This document shows, one piece after another, positions 1 through 12,600 of a DNA stretch of 64,000 bases. The notes beneath the pieces were generated by a model that was not told where the DNA came from, searched no databases, and saw only the letters and a list, made by a program, of their open reading frames with translations. The stretch is from Daucus carota subsp. sativus (lineage: Eukaryota > Streptophyta > Magnoliopsida > Apiales > Apiaceae): assembly GCF_001625215.2 (NCBI RefSeq), contig NC_030381.2:2133131-2197130 (forward strand), in the 5' to 3' direction. Position 1 is the first letter of the stretch. Every line of letters starts with the position of its first letter. The position numbers and the translations under genes are program-made.

Positions 1-376
1 CAAGCTGAGCCGATTTCTCCCTTATAGCCGCAGCTGTGGCCACAAATTTCGACTTTATTGAGTCCAGCAGGTCTGCTCCAATGGGGTGCTGTCCATTCAC
101 GTACTTGTACATCCACGAAAACACAAAGGTGGCGGTGATCCCTAGTCCACCCGCGGTGAAAACTCCAGCTGCTAGGAGAAAAATGGTGATTGCAGCAGGG
201 ACTAGAACAGGGCTGAAGATCACGAAGACAGGGGTGGCGAGGACAAGGCCAATGATAGTGGCGGATAGGGTGAGGGCAGAGAGGACTAATAGAGAGCCGG
301 TGAGAGTGAGTGCTGTGGTGGCCTTGACAACTTTGTGGGATTGTTGGTGATGATGATGATGACGATGATGTGCCAT
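1..376 (-). CDS. Oleosin (3' end beyond the window edge)
   Basis: Oil-body structural protein that coats seed triacylglycerol droplets. On the minus strand the ATG is at 374-376 and 125 codons run off the left edge. The N-terminus is His-rich (MAHHRHHHHHQQ), followed by a hydrophobic hairpin from about residue 20 to 92. The hairpin holds the family's proline knot, P-x5-SP-x3-P, at residues 49-60 (PVFVIFSPVLVP). An amphipathic C-terminal part begins near residue 93 (SWMYKYVNGQHPIGADLLDS) and is cut off. The proline knot makes the family call firm; length and L/H class cannot be judged because the stop is outside. A TATA box and an RY seed motif lie just upstream. Confidence 0.95.
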   Translation of the reverse strand, partial: MAHHRHHHHHQQSHKVVKATTALTLTGSLLVLSALTLSATIIGLVLATPVFVIFSPVLVPAAITIFLLAAGVFTAGGLGITATFVFSWMYKYVNGQHPIGADLLDSIKSKFVATAAAIREKSAQL

Positions 377-434
377 TGTTTTTCGCGGTTAGCTAGGCTG
401 TGAGGATGCAGAAGACTGAAGAGATGTGAAGGTG

Positions 435-442
435 TATATAAA
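435..442 (-). promoter_or_regulatory. TATA box of the oleosin gene
   Basis: TTTATATA on the minus strand, about 60 bases upstream of the oleosin ATG, a normal spacing for a plant TATA box with a short leader. Confidence 0.6.
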
Positions 443-454
443 GAGTGAAACTGA

Positions 455-462
455 TGCATGCA
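455..462 (-). promoter_or_regulatory. RY motif (seed B3-factor site) of the oleosin gene
   Basis: The palindrome TGCATGCA lies about 15 bases upstream of the TATA box. RY repeats (CATGCA) bind seed B3 regulators of the ABI3/FUS3/LEC2 type and are typical of oleosin promoters. Position and gene identity agree; binding itself is inferred. Confidence 0.6.
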
Positions 463-989
463 GAAGAGGCTAGAACTAAATGATGCTATACAGCTTTACT
501 TCCTTGTCCTTTACATATTTATTTTGAGTTACTGGACAAAGTTCAGATCGGAACAAACTTAATTTTGCTGTATTCCATGATCAAGCATAGAGTAATAATG
601 CAAATCCGAGCATATATAAAATTATTATTTCTAAGAAAATCTAAATAAAAGTCTCTAATTTATATTATAATTCACAAAAGAATATTTATAAAGAATAATG
701 ACTTTAACTCTACGAATAAGTTTAGCGACATATATTTGAAGACGGAGGGAGTACTTGCCTGTATAGTATCTGAAGCTACTGCCAGTCTGCTTTGGAGAAT
801 ACAATGTTACTATTTATCGGTCCACTATTTATGCAAAGCTCAGTATTATAGATTGAAGGGTGCAATTCAATTGCTTATTACAGCAGTACTTTGTAGCTAG
901 TAATCCAGCTCAACTCAAATTTAAAAGAAAGATAGTGTATAGCCTTTAACAGCATCTCCAACAATATCTTTGAGCACAAAGAATGATTT
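463..989. other. Spacer between the oleosin promoter and the 3' end of the next gene
   Basis: AT-rich, no gene seen. A single GACGGAGGGAGTA at 741-753 looks like the right end of a Stowaway-type MITE, but no matching left end was found, so it is probably a truncated copy. Confidence 0.5.
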
Positions 990-3900
990 TCATAAACGAC
1001 GTACCCAGCGCTCAAGTCCAAGCTGCTTCATAGGAGGGCCGAGATTTGGCTTACTTTTCTGGGGACACTTCCATTTCCCAGCAACTCCAAGTACATCAGA
1101 GGGTTGAGTGTTCGTTGTGTCTGTTAAAGCTCTTCTGTTCAAGTACTCAGCTCTGTTACCAACTGATGAAACTTTTACTCCATTTCTCACAGATTGAGAA
1201 TTGGCCGTGGGTGGCCTAATTAGAGAATTCTCATCATTTTCTCTTGAACTCCTGTTCTTTCTTGCTAAAATAAATCCACTCGCTGCACAACTGGCTCTGT
1301 CATTTTCCTTGTTATTGCTCATATCGGTTCTTGAGGAGCTCCTTCTGCTGGCTACAAAGTCCAAATTACTTTTAGGCGATACAAACATATCCTTGTCTGA
1401 TTGAGATCTACCTCCCGAGTCTTCCTGCACATAAATACTTCTGTTCAATGACTTTCTTGGTGAGCTCTCTTCATTGCCTGAACTATTAAGGGCTTCAAAT
1501 GGTTTCTGAAAGTCATTCTGAGGGAATTTTCTCTTTCGTGTTCTAGGAATCTCTCTTGTATTCGGGTCTGAAAACTCAACATCTTCAATTGAAACAGCTT
1601 CGCTATCTGATGCTGAGTTGCTTTCTAAAATTTGTTGGGAAATCACTTTGAAAGGCGGGTTAATTGTTGAACATGAGTTTATGCCCTGATAGTTCACATT
1701 AAGAAAACCATTAGCTTAGGAGCACGGAAGTAATATATATCTGCAGATATTATTTATTACTGTACTAAGTAGCTTCCCCTGACAAATGTCCTTGGAATAT
1801 GATTTAGAAAACACCGAGAAAAACCCAAAAGATGATCAATTGAGAGAGCAGATTTAGTTTATATTAGCAATTGTTTTCTGCAGTTATATGTAAAATAGTA
1901 GTTGGTATCACATAGTAAATCAAACGGAAAATGTCTTGTTTAGCAAAAGAAACCTACTTTCAAAGGCTCATGGCAATCAAATAAAACACTGACGCCAGAA
2001 AACTACTAACCAGAGAGTGACTCATTTCTCATTGCCTTTACTAGATGATCAGTAGACAGTGCTGGATATAAATATAGCCTAGAGGCCCTAGACTTCTGCT
2101 CTGCCTTCTAACTAAGGTATATTAGTAGCTTCATGTAAGCAATGGGTTGGGAGAAAGTAGTTTATATCAAACTTTCTACAAAAGTTACAAGAGTTATCCA
2201 ATCATTTCACTGTACAGTTGCGCATCTGGATATCTTGTACTAGTCTGTGTAGTGTTCATGGAAATATCAATAGGCAACTTGTTAGTTAGTGGTTGATCAG
2301 TAATTCAGCTACAGGGTATAATGTCCTAATATAATCAATCATTTTCTTAGCAGTACCATTATATAGATACCAATATTTAACAAAGAAAAGAACTAGGGAT
2401 ACCCAATTTTTGTGATCTTGTCTTTTTTCTTCAGCAGAACTGGTAGTTTTAACAGATCCAGCTGAATCCATCTGTTTGCCAATGGAAGCCTCATTATAAG
2501 GAGTTTTTGTAGTTCCGATGCCATTCTCTTCTTCTGATTTCAGGCTCATTCCAAAATGAAGCCCTGCTTGCTTGGTCTTGCCTTTTTTATAACTAGACAA
2601 TCTGAATTCGTCATTTGTATCAAGTGCTGGAGATTCATATGTATAACTTGAGAACCAATTCTTGATGTCAGGAGGTTCTGGTATGAAAAACCACAAAACC
2701 ATCATTTCACCAAACACATTACTGATTGGAACTTTAAAAAAAAAATGGTACTCAGCAGCTCAGATAACCGGTTTCTTAAGCACATATATACGCAAGGCAT
2801 TTGTCAGCATATTCCTACAGATTAATTTCATTCAATCCTTACATCTTATAGGAATGTAACTAAATGCAAAAATATTCTTTCTTTTAATATTATGCAATAA
2901 CATAGCAACTGAAATATCATACAAGCATCAAAATCATGGCTTATTTAAGTGGACAAGCCGCACAACAGAGCTCTGGTCCATTTGTCAAGACTCTGATATC
3001 AATATATGTACTGCCTCGTTAGGCCAGCACCCCAGCATGAACCTTAAAAAAGACGTCCCTCTCTCCCAGTAGCAGTCATCGAGTTACTTCAAACATTCAG
3101 AAAACAGTAAAAAGCCTTAACAACAGGTGTATTGTCAAGAACACCAACAGCCCAGCATGAACATTTAAAAAAAACACTAAAAAGACTTAAAACATGTGTG
3201 TTGTTGATAACACTGACACCCCAGCATGAGCATAAAAAAGGCGTCCCTCTCTCCCAAATAACAGTCATCAAGTTCCTCAAACATCCAGAATTGAGAATAC
3301 AGTAAAAAGCCTTAATACCAAGTGTATTGTTTTTTCTTTACAAAGAACAAATAGCAATCCACGTAATTTCATAGATGGATCAACTTGAAGAGATTTGCAT
3401 ACCAGAAGAAAAGTTAAGGGTGTCTGACATATCTGCAACCTATAAAATATCAACCAGAGTATTTTAGGAAACGAAAATGAGCAAGTTCTTAAGTAATAAG
3501 AAACAGAACATTTTGAATATTGTTACCGAAGGAGTTGTGCAACAAAAAAAACAGCAGTATATATGCAGACTATGTTCTTTTTGTCAAGGACTAATGCACT
3601 ATATGTTAGAGAATTCTTATCTTATTGATACAGTGCTTTTTAAGGTACGAATCATAAAAGAATCCTGAAAAAATAGATATAAATGGTGCAAATGAGTTAT
3701 TAAATTTACTAATGTCTTGTACTAGTAACTGATTAATAATCAACATGGCCAAAATAGAACAGAGTGTAAGTCAACATCCCAAGTCTTCCAGCTAAAAATT
3801 GAAACTTGGAGATGCCAACTACAATGTTCTTATAAACATAGAAAATTTGTGGTACCTGATTTGCATCATCAATATCAATATTGTTCTCACATCCAACATA

Positions 3901-4865
3901 TCCTTCTGAGCCTACTTTGTCTTGAACAAAAGTGTCAACATTTCCAGTCTCTCGTAATACCCTGGATTTCTCATCTTTTTGTTTGATGCTATCTTCAACA
4001 TAAGTTTCCTCTTCGCTGCAATCGTCTCTTTTATAACCACCACAACCTACAAAATCAATACTATCTAACCCCCCAATTTCACCCAAATTCTCACCTTCCA
4101 CTTTAATGCTATCTGCAACACAAGTTTCCCCTTCATTACATTCATCCCTTCTCAAATCTCCAAGGTCCTCGAATACCCTTAAATTCTCATCTTTCACCTT
4201 AAAACTATCGTCCACATAAGACCCCTCTTCACTAAAGTCATTCCCTTCAACTTCTTCACTACTTTTCCACTCATCCTCACTACATTTATGTTCCTCGAAA
4301 ACCCCTAAATCCTCACCTTTTACATTAATGCTATCTTCAACAAACGACACTTCTTCATCCTCTTCACTATCATCTACTATCATACTATTCCAACTTTCTA
4401 AACCATCTGCAGTGTTAAGTTCCGGAGATCGATATTCATAGCTCGAAAACCAGTTCTTTAAATCAGGTGGCTCTAATCAATTACAAAAAAAAATAAAAAA
4501 ATATTTAAACACAATTACACAAAATCTTCAGAATTTACTTCTGGGGTAATTTCACAAATCAAAAAACTTCAAGTGGGTAAATTATACTAACCTGAAATGA
4601 TCAAAAGGGGGTCAACAGAACCCACGCCCTACAATAAAAATACAGATCGAATCAAGAAAGTATTGCAGTACTGATAAAAATCAAATCTTTACACTACAGA
4701 GATATAAATGCATCTGTAAGTTACAATTAGTGGGTTATAATTAAATAAAGCAGCAAGAAATGAATCTGAATATAGAATCAAAGAGAGAAGAGAAAAGAAT
4801 TGTTATTGTTTGTGTACCTGGGACTCTGAGTTAGGACTGAACCCTGAATCTGAATTCTTGGTCAT
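990..4865 (-). CDS. Unrecognised acidic plant protein with a duplicated PPD(I/L)KNWFSSY motif
   Basis: I do not recognise the family. Six exons join in phase on the minus strand: 4865-4818, 4628-4592, 4472-3891, 3432-3403, 2677-2403, 1685-990 (555 codons plus stop). Exon 2+3 reads SVDPLLIIS-EPPDLKNWFSSYEYRSPELNT and exon 4+5 reads MSDTLNFSS-EPPDIKNWFSSYTYESPALDT in pieces, with the same split glutamate codon at the junction, so the pair is an internal duplication. Exon 3 also encodes about four imperfect acidic repeats of the type TYVEDSIKVKxENL. Exon 6 is Ser/Asn-rich with a basic RTRKRKFP patch and ends KQLGLERWVRRL; a nuclear protein is plausible but unproven. A second exon-3 donor, CAG|GTACC ending at 3856, is phase 0 and would join exon 6 directly, skipping exons 4 and 5 in frame. 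No signal peptide or membrane span is seen. Confidence 0.7.
3025..3335. repeat. Imperfect tandem repeats in an intron
   Basis: Units built on 'CCCAGCATGA', 'CGTCCCTCTCTCCCA' and 'ACAGTAAAAAGCCTTAA' occur two to three times between 3025 and 3335, in the intron between exons 4 and 5 of the unrecognised acidic gene. They are diverged and non-coding. Confidence 0.7.
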
Positions 4866-5729
4866 TTCTCCGATGCTCTCTGCCTCTCCCTCTCTCTCTG
4901 TTTCTCCTCTCTCCCTCTCTCCCCCTCTCCCTCTCCCTCGCCCTCGCACATACAATAATGGTACTATTCGGTGTATATTTTAAATCTCCCGGTTCTAAAT
5001 ACCAAGGCGCGCCAATACTATTTTTGTACGGTCACTTTTCAATATTCAAGAGCGAATCCAAAATTAGACCGAATATTTTTTTTTCCTTCTGATCGAATCA
5101 AAGAAGATGGCCGTTTCAGGTAATAGGTCGTGTTTGTGTCAGCAATTACGTCAATTTCAGGTGAAGCTAAAATCATTTAAAACTGAATAAAACTGAAAAT
5201 TGAATTTATTATAAACGAAATTCTAATTTCGGAAATTGAATTTATTATAAACGAAATTCTAATTTCGGGTCATGTCGGATCCATTTCGTGTCAAACGGGT
5301 GATTTTCGGATCACTTTCATGTTTTGTCTCAATAAATCAGGTTGCGGGGTCGGGTCGGGTCGGGTCGGGTCGGGTCGGGTCTGACCGTTGGCATTCAAAA
5401 AAAATATAAATATTTCATAGTAAAAAATAATAAATAAGAAAAAATAAAGACCAGAAGATTGTAAGCCCCGTTCAGTTAATCCAATAATGGACCACGTGAA
5501 TAACTGTGTATCGGCCAAATTTAATTGTGTCCAAATCTAAAGCTCCACCTCGTCTCAGCCCAATAGAGATTTAGATTTCAACATCAACTTTCACCCGTTT
5601 CCGGGCCTGCATCTCTGCAGATAAAAGCCCGGGGACTTTCCTGGGCCGGACCAACAAAATCAGCCCCAAGCCCACTCGCCCACTCACGTCGTCTTCTGGT
5701 CCATAAGAAAGACCTCGGAGACTCTGTTT
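4866..5729. promoter_or_regulatory. Shared divergent promoter region
   Basis: Region between the minus-strand acidic gene and the plus-strand AAMP gene. 4870-4945 is a CT-rich tract, probably the leader of the minus gene. A 36-base sequence is directly repeated near 5175-5267 (TTATTATAAACGAAATTCTA core). Site II-like GGCCCA/AGCCCA motifs lie at about 5555-5685, close to the expected AAMP start, with a CACGTG G-box near 5492. These motifs are common in promoters of growth-related genes; function is inferred. Confidence 0.5.
5343..5382. repeat. (GGGTC)n pentanucleotide microsatellite
   Basis: About seven head-to-tail GGGTC units, embedded in a wider stretch of GGGTC-like words (TTTCGGGTCATGTCGGATCC near 5262) that may be the end of an old mobile element. 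Confidence 0.9.
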
Positions 5730-6627
5730 TTAAACACTTGAGACTTGTTTATTTCTCTCGGTGTGGTAACTAGCACTCCAGCAGCATATACACACAGGTA
5801 TGTATGTATATGAACTTTAATTCTTCACTCAATTAATTAATTAATTAAGTGATTAAATTGTATTGATATTGTCGCACATAAGTTGTTTGTTGAATTGCTT
5901 GCTAGTTAAATCTCGATAGATTGTAATTTTAAGCTCTGTGTTATGTTAGTACCGGAATTCATTTGACGAGATTATTTATTTATCGGATATTCGTGCTGAC
6001 GCTGATGAGATAGAGCATATGTAGCTAGTAAATTATTATTATTTATTTGACGAGATTATTCGATATTCTTATGCACTCTACAAGGCTGATGAGATGCTAA
6101 TTTACTTTCAGTTTGATAGGTAAAAGCATATGTAGCTAGTAAATTAGTGTTCATTTGACGAGATTATTCATTGATCGGATATTTGTGTGCATTCTATGAG
6201 CCATCTGATATGCCAATTTACCTTCGATTCGATAGAGAGGAGCTTATATAGCTAGTTAATTACTATATATATGTAGGTATACACTCCTTTAGTTTGATAT
6301 ATGGAGCATGTATAGCTAGTTACTACGTACAATCGTGTGCGCACACATATGATTTTAATGTATCTTTATGCATTAGATTAAGTAATTTGAGTTTTATTAT
6401 AGTTCAAGGTTCAAGGTCTAAAATGATGAGTTCTATTGATGAGATTAGGTCTACTTGTTTGTTGTTGTTCATTATTGGTAGTATATTAGTTTTTTATGTG
6501 CACCCGTAAATAATATTTTAACAGATAGTAATATAGCATAATGACACATCAAAGCAATTTTACATCATAAAATATTTTTACTACAAACCCTAAATTAACT
6601 GCTTGGCTGTTGTTGCTATGCTTCCAG
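5730..6627 (+). other. 5' leader exon and leader intron of the AAMP-type gene
   Basis: A leader exon probably starts near 5730-5750 and ends at 5797 (ACAG|GTATGT). The intron closes at 6627 (CTTCCAG), 16 bases before the ATG at 6644. Inside the intron, 5957-6330 holds three to four imperfect tandem units of about 90-110 bases marked by 'ATTTGACGAGATTATT' and 'TAGCTAGT'. The transcription start is inferred. Confidence 0.5.
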
Positions 6628-6643
6628 AAGTAAACAAGAGATC

Positions 6644-9600
6644 ATGAATACTCATAATGACAACGATGATGGGGAGGTTTTTCTTGATGACAATGATATC
6701 ATCGAAGAATTTACTGTTGATGCAGAAGGTAATGCTCTCTTTTATATATCACTCTATGTTTTAGAAGTTCAATATCTTATTTTGCGGGCTTGTTTGTTGC
6801 TTCAGATCTTCCTGATGCAGATGAGGATGCTGGTTCCGATGCTGAAGTCTTTGGTAAATGGCAAATAATTTTGATTGCTTCATTTCACACATAATAGTTG
6901 ATTTCGAAACACCATATTTTATTTCCTTGTAATGGTTTTTAAACCTGATTGTCTGGCTAAAAATGCTTGCCGGGCCCCGAAACATGTTTTTTAGACAAAA
7001 TTAGCTGGTTCCTGTGATCATCAAACATTTATGTAATTGAGTGATATGTAATTATCTTTTCATTTCAGATGAAGCAGATGATTCTGTGCACATATTCACA
7101 GGACATACTGGTAAGTTTTGTCAGTTTCGTACTAAATGAAGATTCTTAATTGGATCTGGAACAGTACATTGGTATTGTGTGAAGTGAGAAAAATAGAAAC
7201 TAATGATTCATCTATCTTTCTGGATTACAAGTTCATATAAATTTCTGATTTAGTTTTGCTCTTGGTTATCGATTAATGTTTTTATTTTGTAGAAACAGTT
7301 ATACTTATCGTATGTGCTTGATGGTCAATGTCAGTTGCTAAGGTTGATGATATCCTAGTTCTGTATATGACTAATAATGGTACATATAAATATATGATGC
7401 ACGACCTTACAAAAAATATATATATATATGATGCACGACATGTGGCATTAGTTACTTTTTGGTGTGCTGCTATTGAAATAGCATTTATATGATGTATGTG
7501 ATATATGACATTAATTACATTCATAGTTTCATCCATATTTTCAAATAATCAAAAGACCTTGATTTCAATCTCAAGATTTTTGCATTGTTATAATACAGAT
7601 TCTTTTTATTGTCTAATTTTTTTATATCTTATTCATGCAGTTGCACACTACAAATTCTATTTTGTTCATTTATGACTTCTGGTTTTCGTCTGTCAGTTAC
7701 TCATTTCTAGTTTTATAACTTATTTTTAAAAAAAATTGTTTCTGAATAACAATTTTAACATAAAAGTTTTATTCAGAAGGAAAAAAAATTAAAAATTTAT
7801 ACAACTATGTTTTACAAGAGCCTTAAAATGGGTGTCGAGCCCTCTGTCCCGAGTGTATACATCTCAGGCGGACAGAGGGAGTACATCTTAAGGGTTGCTA
7901 TACACAGTAATTTACAAAAGCTGCTACATGACTAAAAGATGTTTGTCGTGGTGGTAGGTGAATTATACACAGTTGTTTGCAGCCCAACAGATGCTACATT
8001 AGTGGCAACAGGAGGTGGAGATGATAAAGGATTTATGTGGAGAATTGGTCAAGGAGATTGGGCTGTTGAGTTACAAGGTATGCGGTGTATCATAAGACAT
8101 AGTAAATTCAATATCTGTTTGCTTACCTATGTATCACCTTCAAATAAATTTGGCTCTGTACCATCTCATGTTAAGATCGTGTTTTTTTTTTTTCATTTCT
8201 AATTTTTGTTTTAAGCTCATTATTTGTATTCTGCAGGTCACAAGGATTCTGTTTCAAGTTTGGCCTTCAGTACTGACGGACAACTTCTTGCATCCGGAAG
8301 CCTCGATGGGACTGTTCAAGTATGGGACACAGCCTCCAGTAACCTTAAGTGCATACTTGATGGTCCGGGAGGTGGCATCGAGGTAAGAGTCTTTGATATT
8401 GTCATGTTTAGTGTGCACAAAGGTTTACACAAGGGTTGACAATATTAATCAGTGGGTCAGGTGGCATCCCAGAGGACACTTGATTATGGCTGGTTCAGAG
8501 GATTCAACTGTTTGGTTGTGGAATGCTGACAAGAATGCATATCTTAGTATGTTTTCAGGTCACAGAAGTAGTGTGACCTGTGGGGAGTTTACGCCTGATG
8601 GTAGTTACCTTATAATCAGTTAATTACTTTTCATAGATTTTATTCGCAACTGCAGTGTTGAGTTTCCTTGTGTGTTGCACTTGTTTGCTTTAGGTAAACT
8701 TATCTGCACTGGTGCTGATGATGCAACTCTGAGGATATGGAACCCAAAAGATGGGAAAAACATCCATGTCGTTGAAGGTGAGTATATAATTATCTTTAAT
8801 TATAACATGCTTTTGTTTGTTCTTAATTTGTATTAAACTAATTTACTGGAAACTGCAGCCCACCAAGTGCCAGTGTTTGTAAGTATCTTCTTATCTACCC
8901 TTTCTAGTGAAGTATTCTGAAAAATAAAATATATGATGAGTTCTTAAAGTATTACATTATGGCCTGACTGCCTGTGATAACAGAGCTCCAGGTTTTAGCC
9001 AAAAAGGCAAATACTATCAATATGCCTTCTGCATTCTCTTTATTCTTGGAAACCCTCCGTCTCCTCTGTTTCTTAATTTTTTACAAAATTAAAATTAAGT
9101 TATTGAATTGTTATTGTCTTGATCTATATCTAGGTTATCCGTATCACACTGATGGACTGACTTGTTTAGCAATCAGCTCCGACTCAACTCTTGCTCTTAC
9201 TGGCTCAAAAGACAATTCGGTTCATATAGTAAATATAACAACTGGAAAGGTCTGAAATTGAACCCACTTTGAGTACTTTTAACACCTCAATAATCTGTTT
9301 TCCAGTCGGCAGACCTGGCTTCTATGTACCTTACATCCTATTTCCTGTTGATAAAATTTTTGTGTTGCATGTCAGGTGGTTAGCTCTCTAAATGCTCATA
9401 CAGATTCTGTTGAGTGTGTTGGATTTGCAGCAAGGTATTGCTAATTGCTCTTTTATATTTTTGGTACAGTCGCATGTACTTATGAACCAAATAGAATTAT
9501 AGATGAAGTAACTGCTGTAACAATGTTGATTCCCCCTTGTTTATGGTTCACATTTGTGCTTGGATGTATCAAATATAAGATAAAGTGTGGAGATATGTAA

Positions 9601-12600
9601 ACTGTAAAGATAAATTGAGATAATATTTGTCGCTATAGTTTATAAATGAGGATAGAACCATTAATTTGTAACCTCCATTGATAGTTAACATGTCCATGGT
9701 TTGTATAATTAGTTTTAGTACGATTATCGTAGCTGTTCATAAAAGTTTTGAATTATGCAGAAGTTGTTTTGTAATGTATATCAATAGTTATATAGGCTAC
9801 AGAAGTTGTTTTGTAATGTTCATATCAATATATATTTAGGCTACTAAAAACTAACACAATAATGAAAACAATAAGATAAGATCTTCATAAGTAATATCTT
9901 GCAGTGTGTGGTTTGTCTTAATATATCTTCAGGTGAACCAAGATATTAGCTCTTCTGGACAAAATTAATTTAAAGAGATATTGTAGAATTAACATATTCA
10001 ATGTGATTGGTAATGATCTGTGAGACATTTTTCACTGTTCAGATGCTTGTGTTTCAATATGTAATGTGTAGGCAACAGCTTGAGAGTTTTAATAGCAAGC
10101 CACAGTGATGGACTCTCATTTAAGTATATATAATATTCTTATATATTAAATGTTAGAATGGCTGTGATTCTGGGATTCCACTGATATTAGCACTAATATT
10201 GTTTTCATTTTGTTTACGAATTCCATATATAGTTCTCACTTGGATCGCAGCTCTCTATGGGCTGCAACGGGGAGCATGGATCACAAGCTCATCATTTGGG
10301 ATATACAACATTCATTACCTAGATGCACTTGTGAACACGAGGTATGCAGGACCCGTTTAAATACCGCTTGACAATATTTTTGAATTTCAAAAATATTGTA
10401 GAAGGAAAGAAGTGGACCGAAATATCTTAACTTGGAAGACGATAAATTTTAGTATTTTCTTTCTTCAAGTTAAAAGATGCATATTTAGAAAAAATTAGGT
10501 TTTGACCTTTAAAACGTTGCAAACTTTTCCAATAGATCCCTAACAATGGTGTCTTGAGTCTCTTTACAGTAATTATTGTAGTAGTCTAGTAGATCAACAA
10601 TGCTAAAAAAGTAAAAACCCTTAGCAAAAAGTCTAGGTGACATGTTAAAATTAAAATTTATAAAGAATATATAGAATGAATGACACTTCAACGGGACAAA
10701 ACCCTTGTTATAATTTTAGCCAAGCCTATCATGTTAGCTATATATTGTGAACCTCTAAAAGATCTATAGCAAAATTCCACATCAGCTATTACCATATTTT
10801 TTAAATAATATATTCTATTTATAACAACTTGAAGTAATAATAATATACTAACTATAATATATAGTACAACACCTTATAGGTTCAACAAATTTTAGCCAAC
10901 CCCATCGGAGGTGCTCTCATGTTTAGAAATACATGCTACCAAAGTACCATGTTTTATAAATGAAAAAGAGTTGAAAAATGCATATTTGGTGATTTGGAAC
11001 TAGAGCACTTCTATTATGTGAAAATTTGGTATACTTTAGTAATGTAAGATATGTGTAATTAAGCAAGGTATCACATACACAATGTTAATCATATGTTTCC
11101 TTAGAATTTAGACTGGTGAGAAAGAATTGACAACATACAATCTAGGACTTTTCTCAAAAATACCTAAGTTGCAATTATTTTTTTTCAAAAATACGGTGCA
11201 ACCTTATATGCAACCTCAGTTGCAACTGTTCCTAGTATCCAACATGAAAATCAACTACTTTCAACAAGTTTTGCAACCTCATATGCAACTTTAACCGTAT
11301 TTTTTAAAATGGATTTCAAAACATTGGTTTTTTTGTAAATTTCCCTAGAATTTATAACTAATTAAACCAAAATAATGAATGTATAAGAGCAATTTTAGAT
11401 TTAGGGTTCATTAAAAAGTTTCAGGTTTAATACTATTGAATTCCTCTATACTTCTTGAACACAAAAATTATAAAATTCGCTGCTGAAGACTGTAATGGCC
11501 TACAATTTTCTGACGAGGTACCCCCTTATCACATTGAAAACATTTGCCAATGGTCAAGCATTACGGATTGTTAGTCCCCCACTCCAGTACCAGATATTAT
11601 TCACTAATTTTAAAACTCTTCAAATCTCGCTATGAAAACTTTTTAAAATTAAATAAAAGTTGGCTACTCTTTCTACTTCTATAATACCCTTAATGCATAT
11701 ACCATAAACCAACAACTGCTACCTAATGTCAATAATTGCCCCATTTGAAATTCAGTTATTCATGATAAGCAGAAAATAAAGACGTAGAGTTTTGGAGTTG
11801 AATAAATGATACTCCCTGAAACCTAGTATAATCCTTTTATGCTATGTTTCAATCTTTTGCTATTTATGCAACACTTATACGAGCCCTACATAACTGATAA
11901 TGCGAGTAACTTAAAATCAAATTCTGAAACGGTTTAGTCAAGTTCTAAAACTGATCGGACCTTGTGTTGCTCTGCAAAATGGAATAATGGTTCTAATTCT
12001 GTCTGATTCCTTATGGTTTACTAGAAAGCCCGTTCCACTTTCCTCAAAGGAGGACAAAGCTAGGGGGTGGCGTGATGCGGCAGCTGACACCCTAAACCTG
12101 TAACAGTCAAAACATTTTTTATTTTTTTTTGCCAGAACAGTCAAAAAAAAATTAACATTAAAATCTGTAATTTCTAAAATTTGCCCCCTTAGGAACTAAG
12201 TTAAATTTATGAATTTACTGAAAAAAATGATAATATTTTAGAATGTTGGAATCTTTTTTATGTAGGGTTTTAGGGGTTTTAACTTTTGAGGTTATAATTT
12301 TTTAAAACAACAAATTTATATACATATGGTGTCTGATATTTATATATCTTTGGTACATGATTTGTTTAAAAAAAAGTCGCTCCTGCACCCTTTAATTTTC
12401 ATCTCCATCCTTGAATAGGGGTGTGCTTATATAAAGATATATGATATATTGTATATCATGGAAATTGGTCCCGACCAACGCCTGCAATATTTATTGTGCA
12501 TGATTAATTGGTCCCAGTTATCGTTGGAACTTGGATGGCAACCAACCCCCACAAGATTTTATTGTGGGCGTCTTAAAGACTACTTGAGGGAGTCTAATTT

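Noticed and set aside
3856-4472. Exons 3 and 5 as strictly mutually exclusive exons
   Set aside because: They looked phase-incompatible when exon 3 ends at CAG|GTACC, but the upstream GTGAGA donor restores phase through exon 4, so inclusion of both is possible and preferred.
8974-9133. Upstream extension of the AAMP exon at 9134
   Set aside because: The open frame continues upstream, but the acceptor ATCTAG at 9133 gives the conserved join to the previous blade; the extension is intronic.
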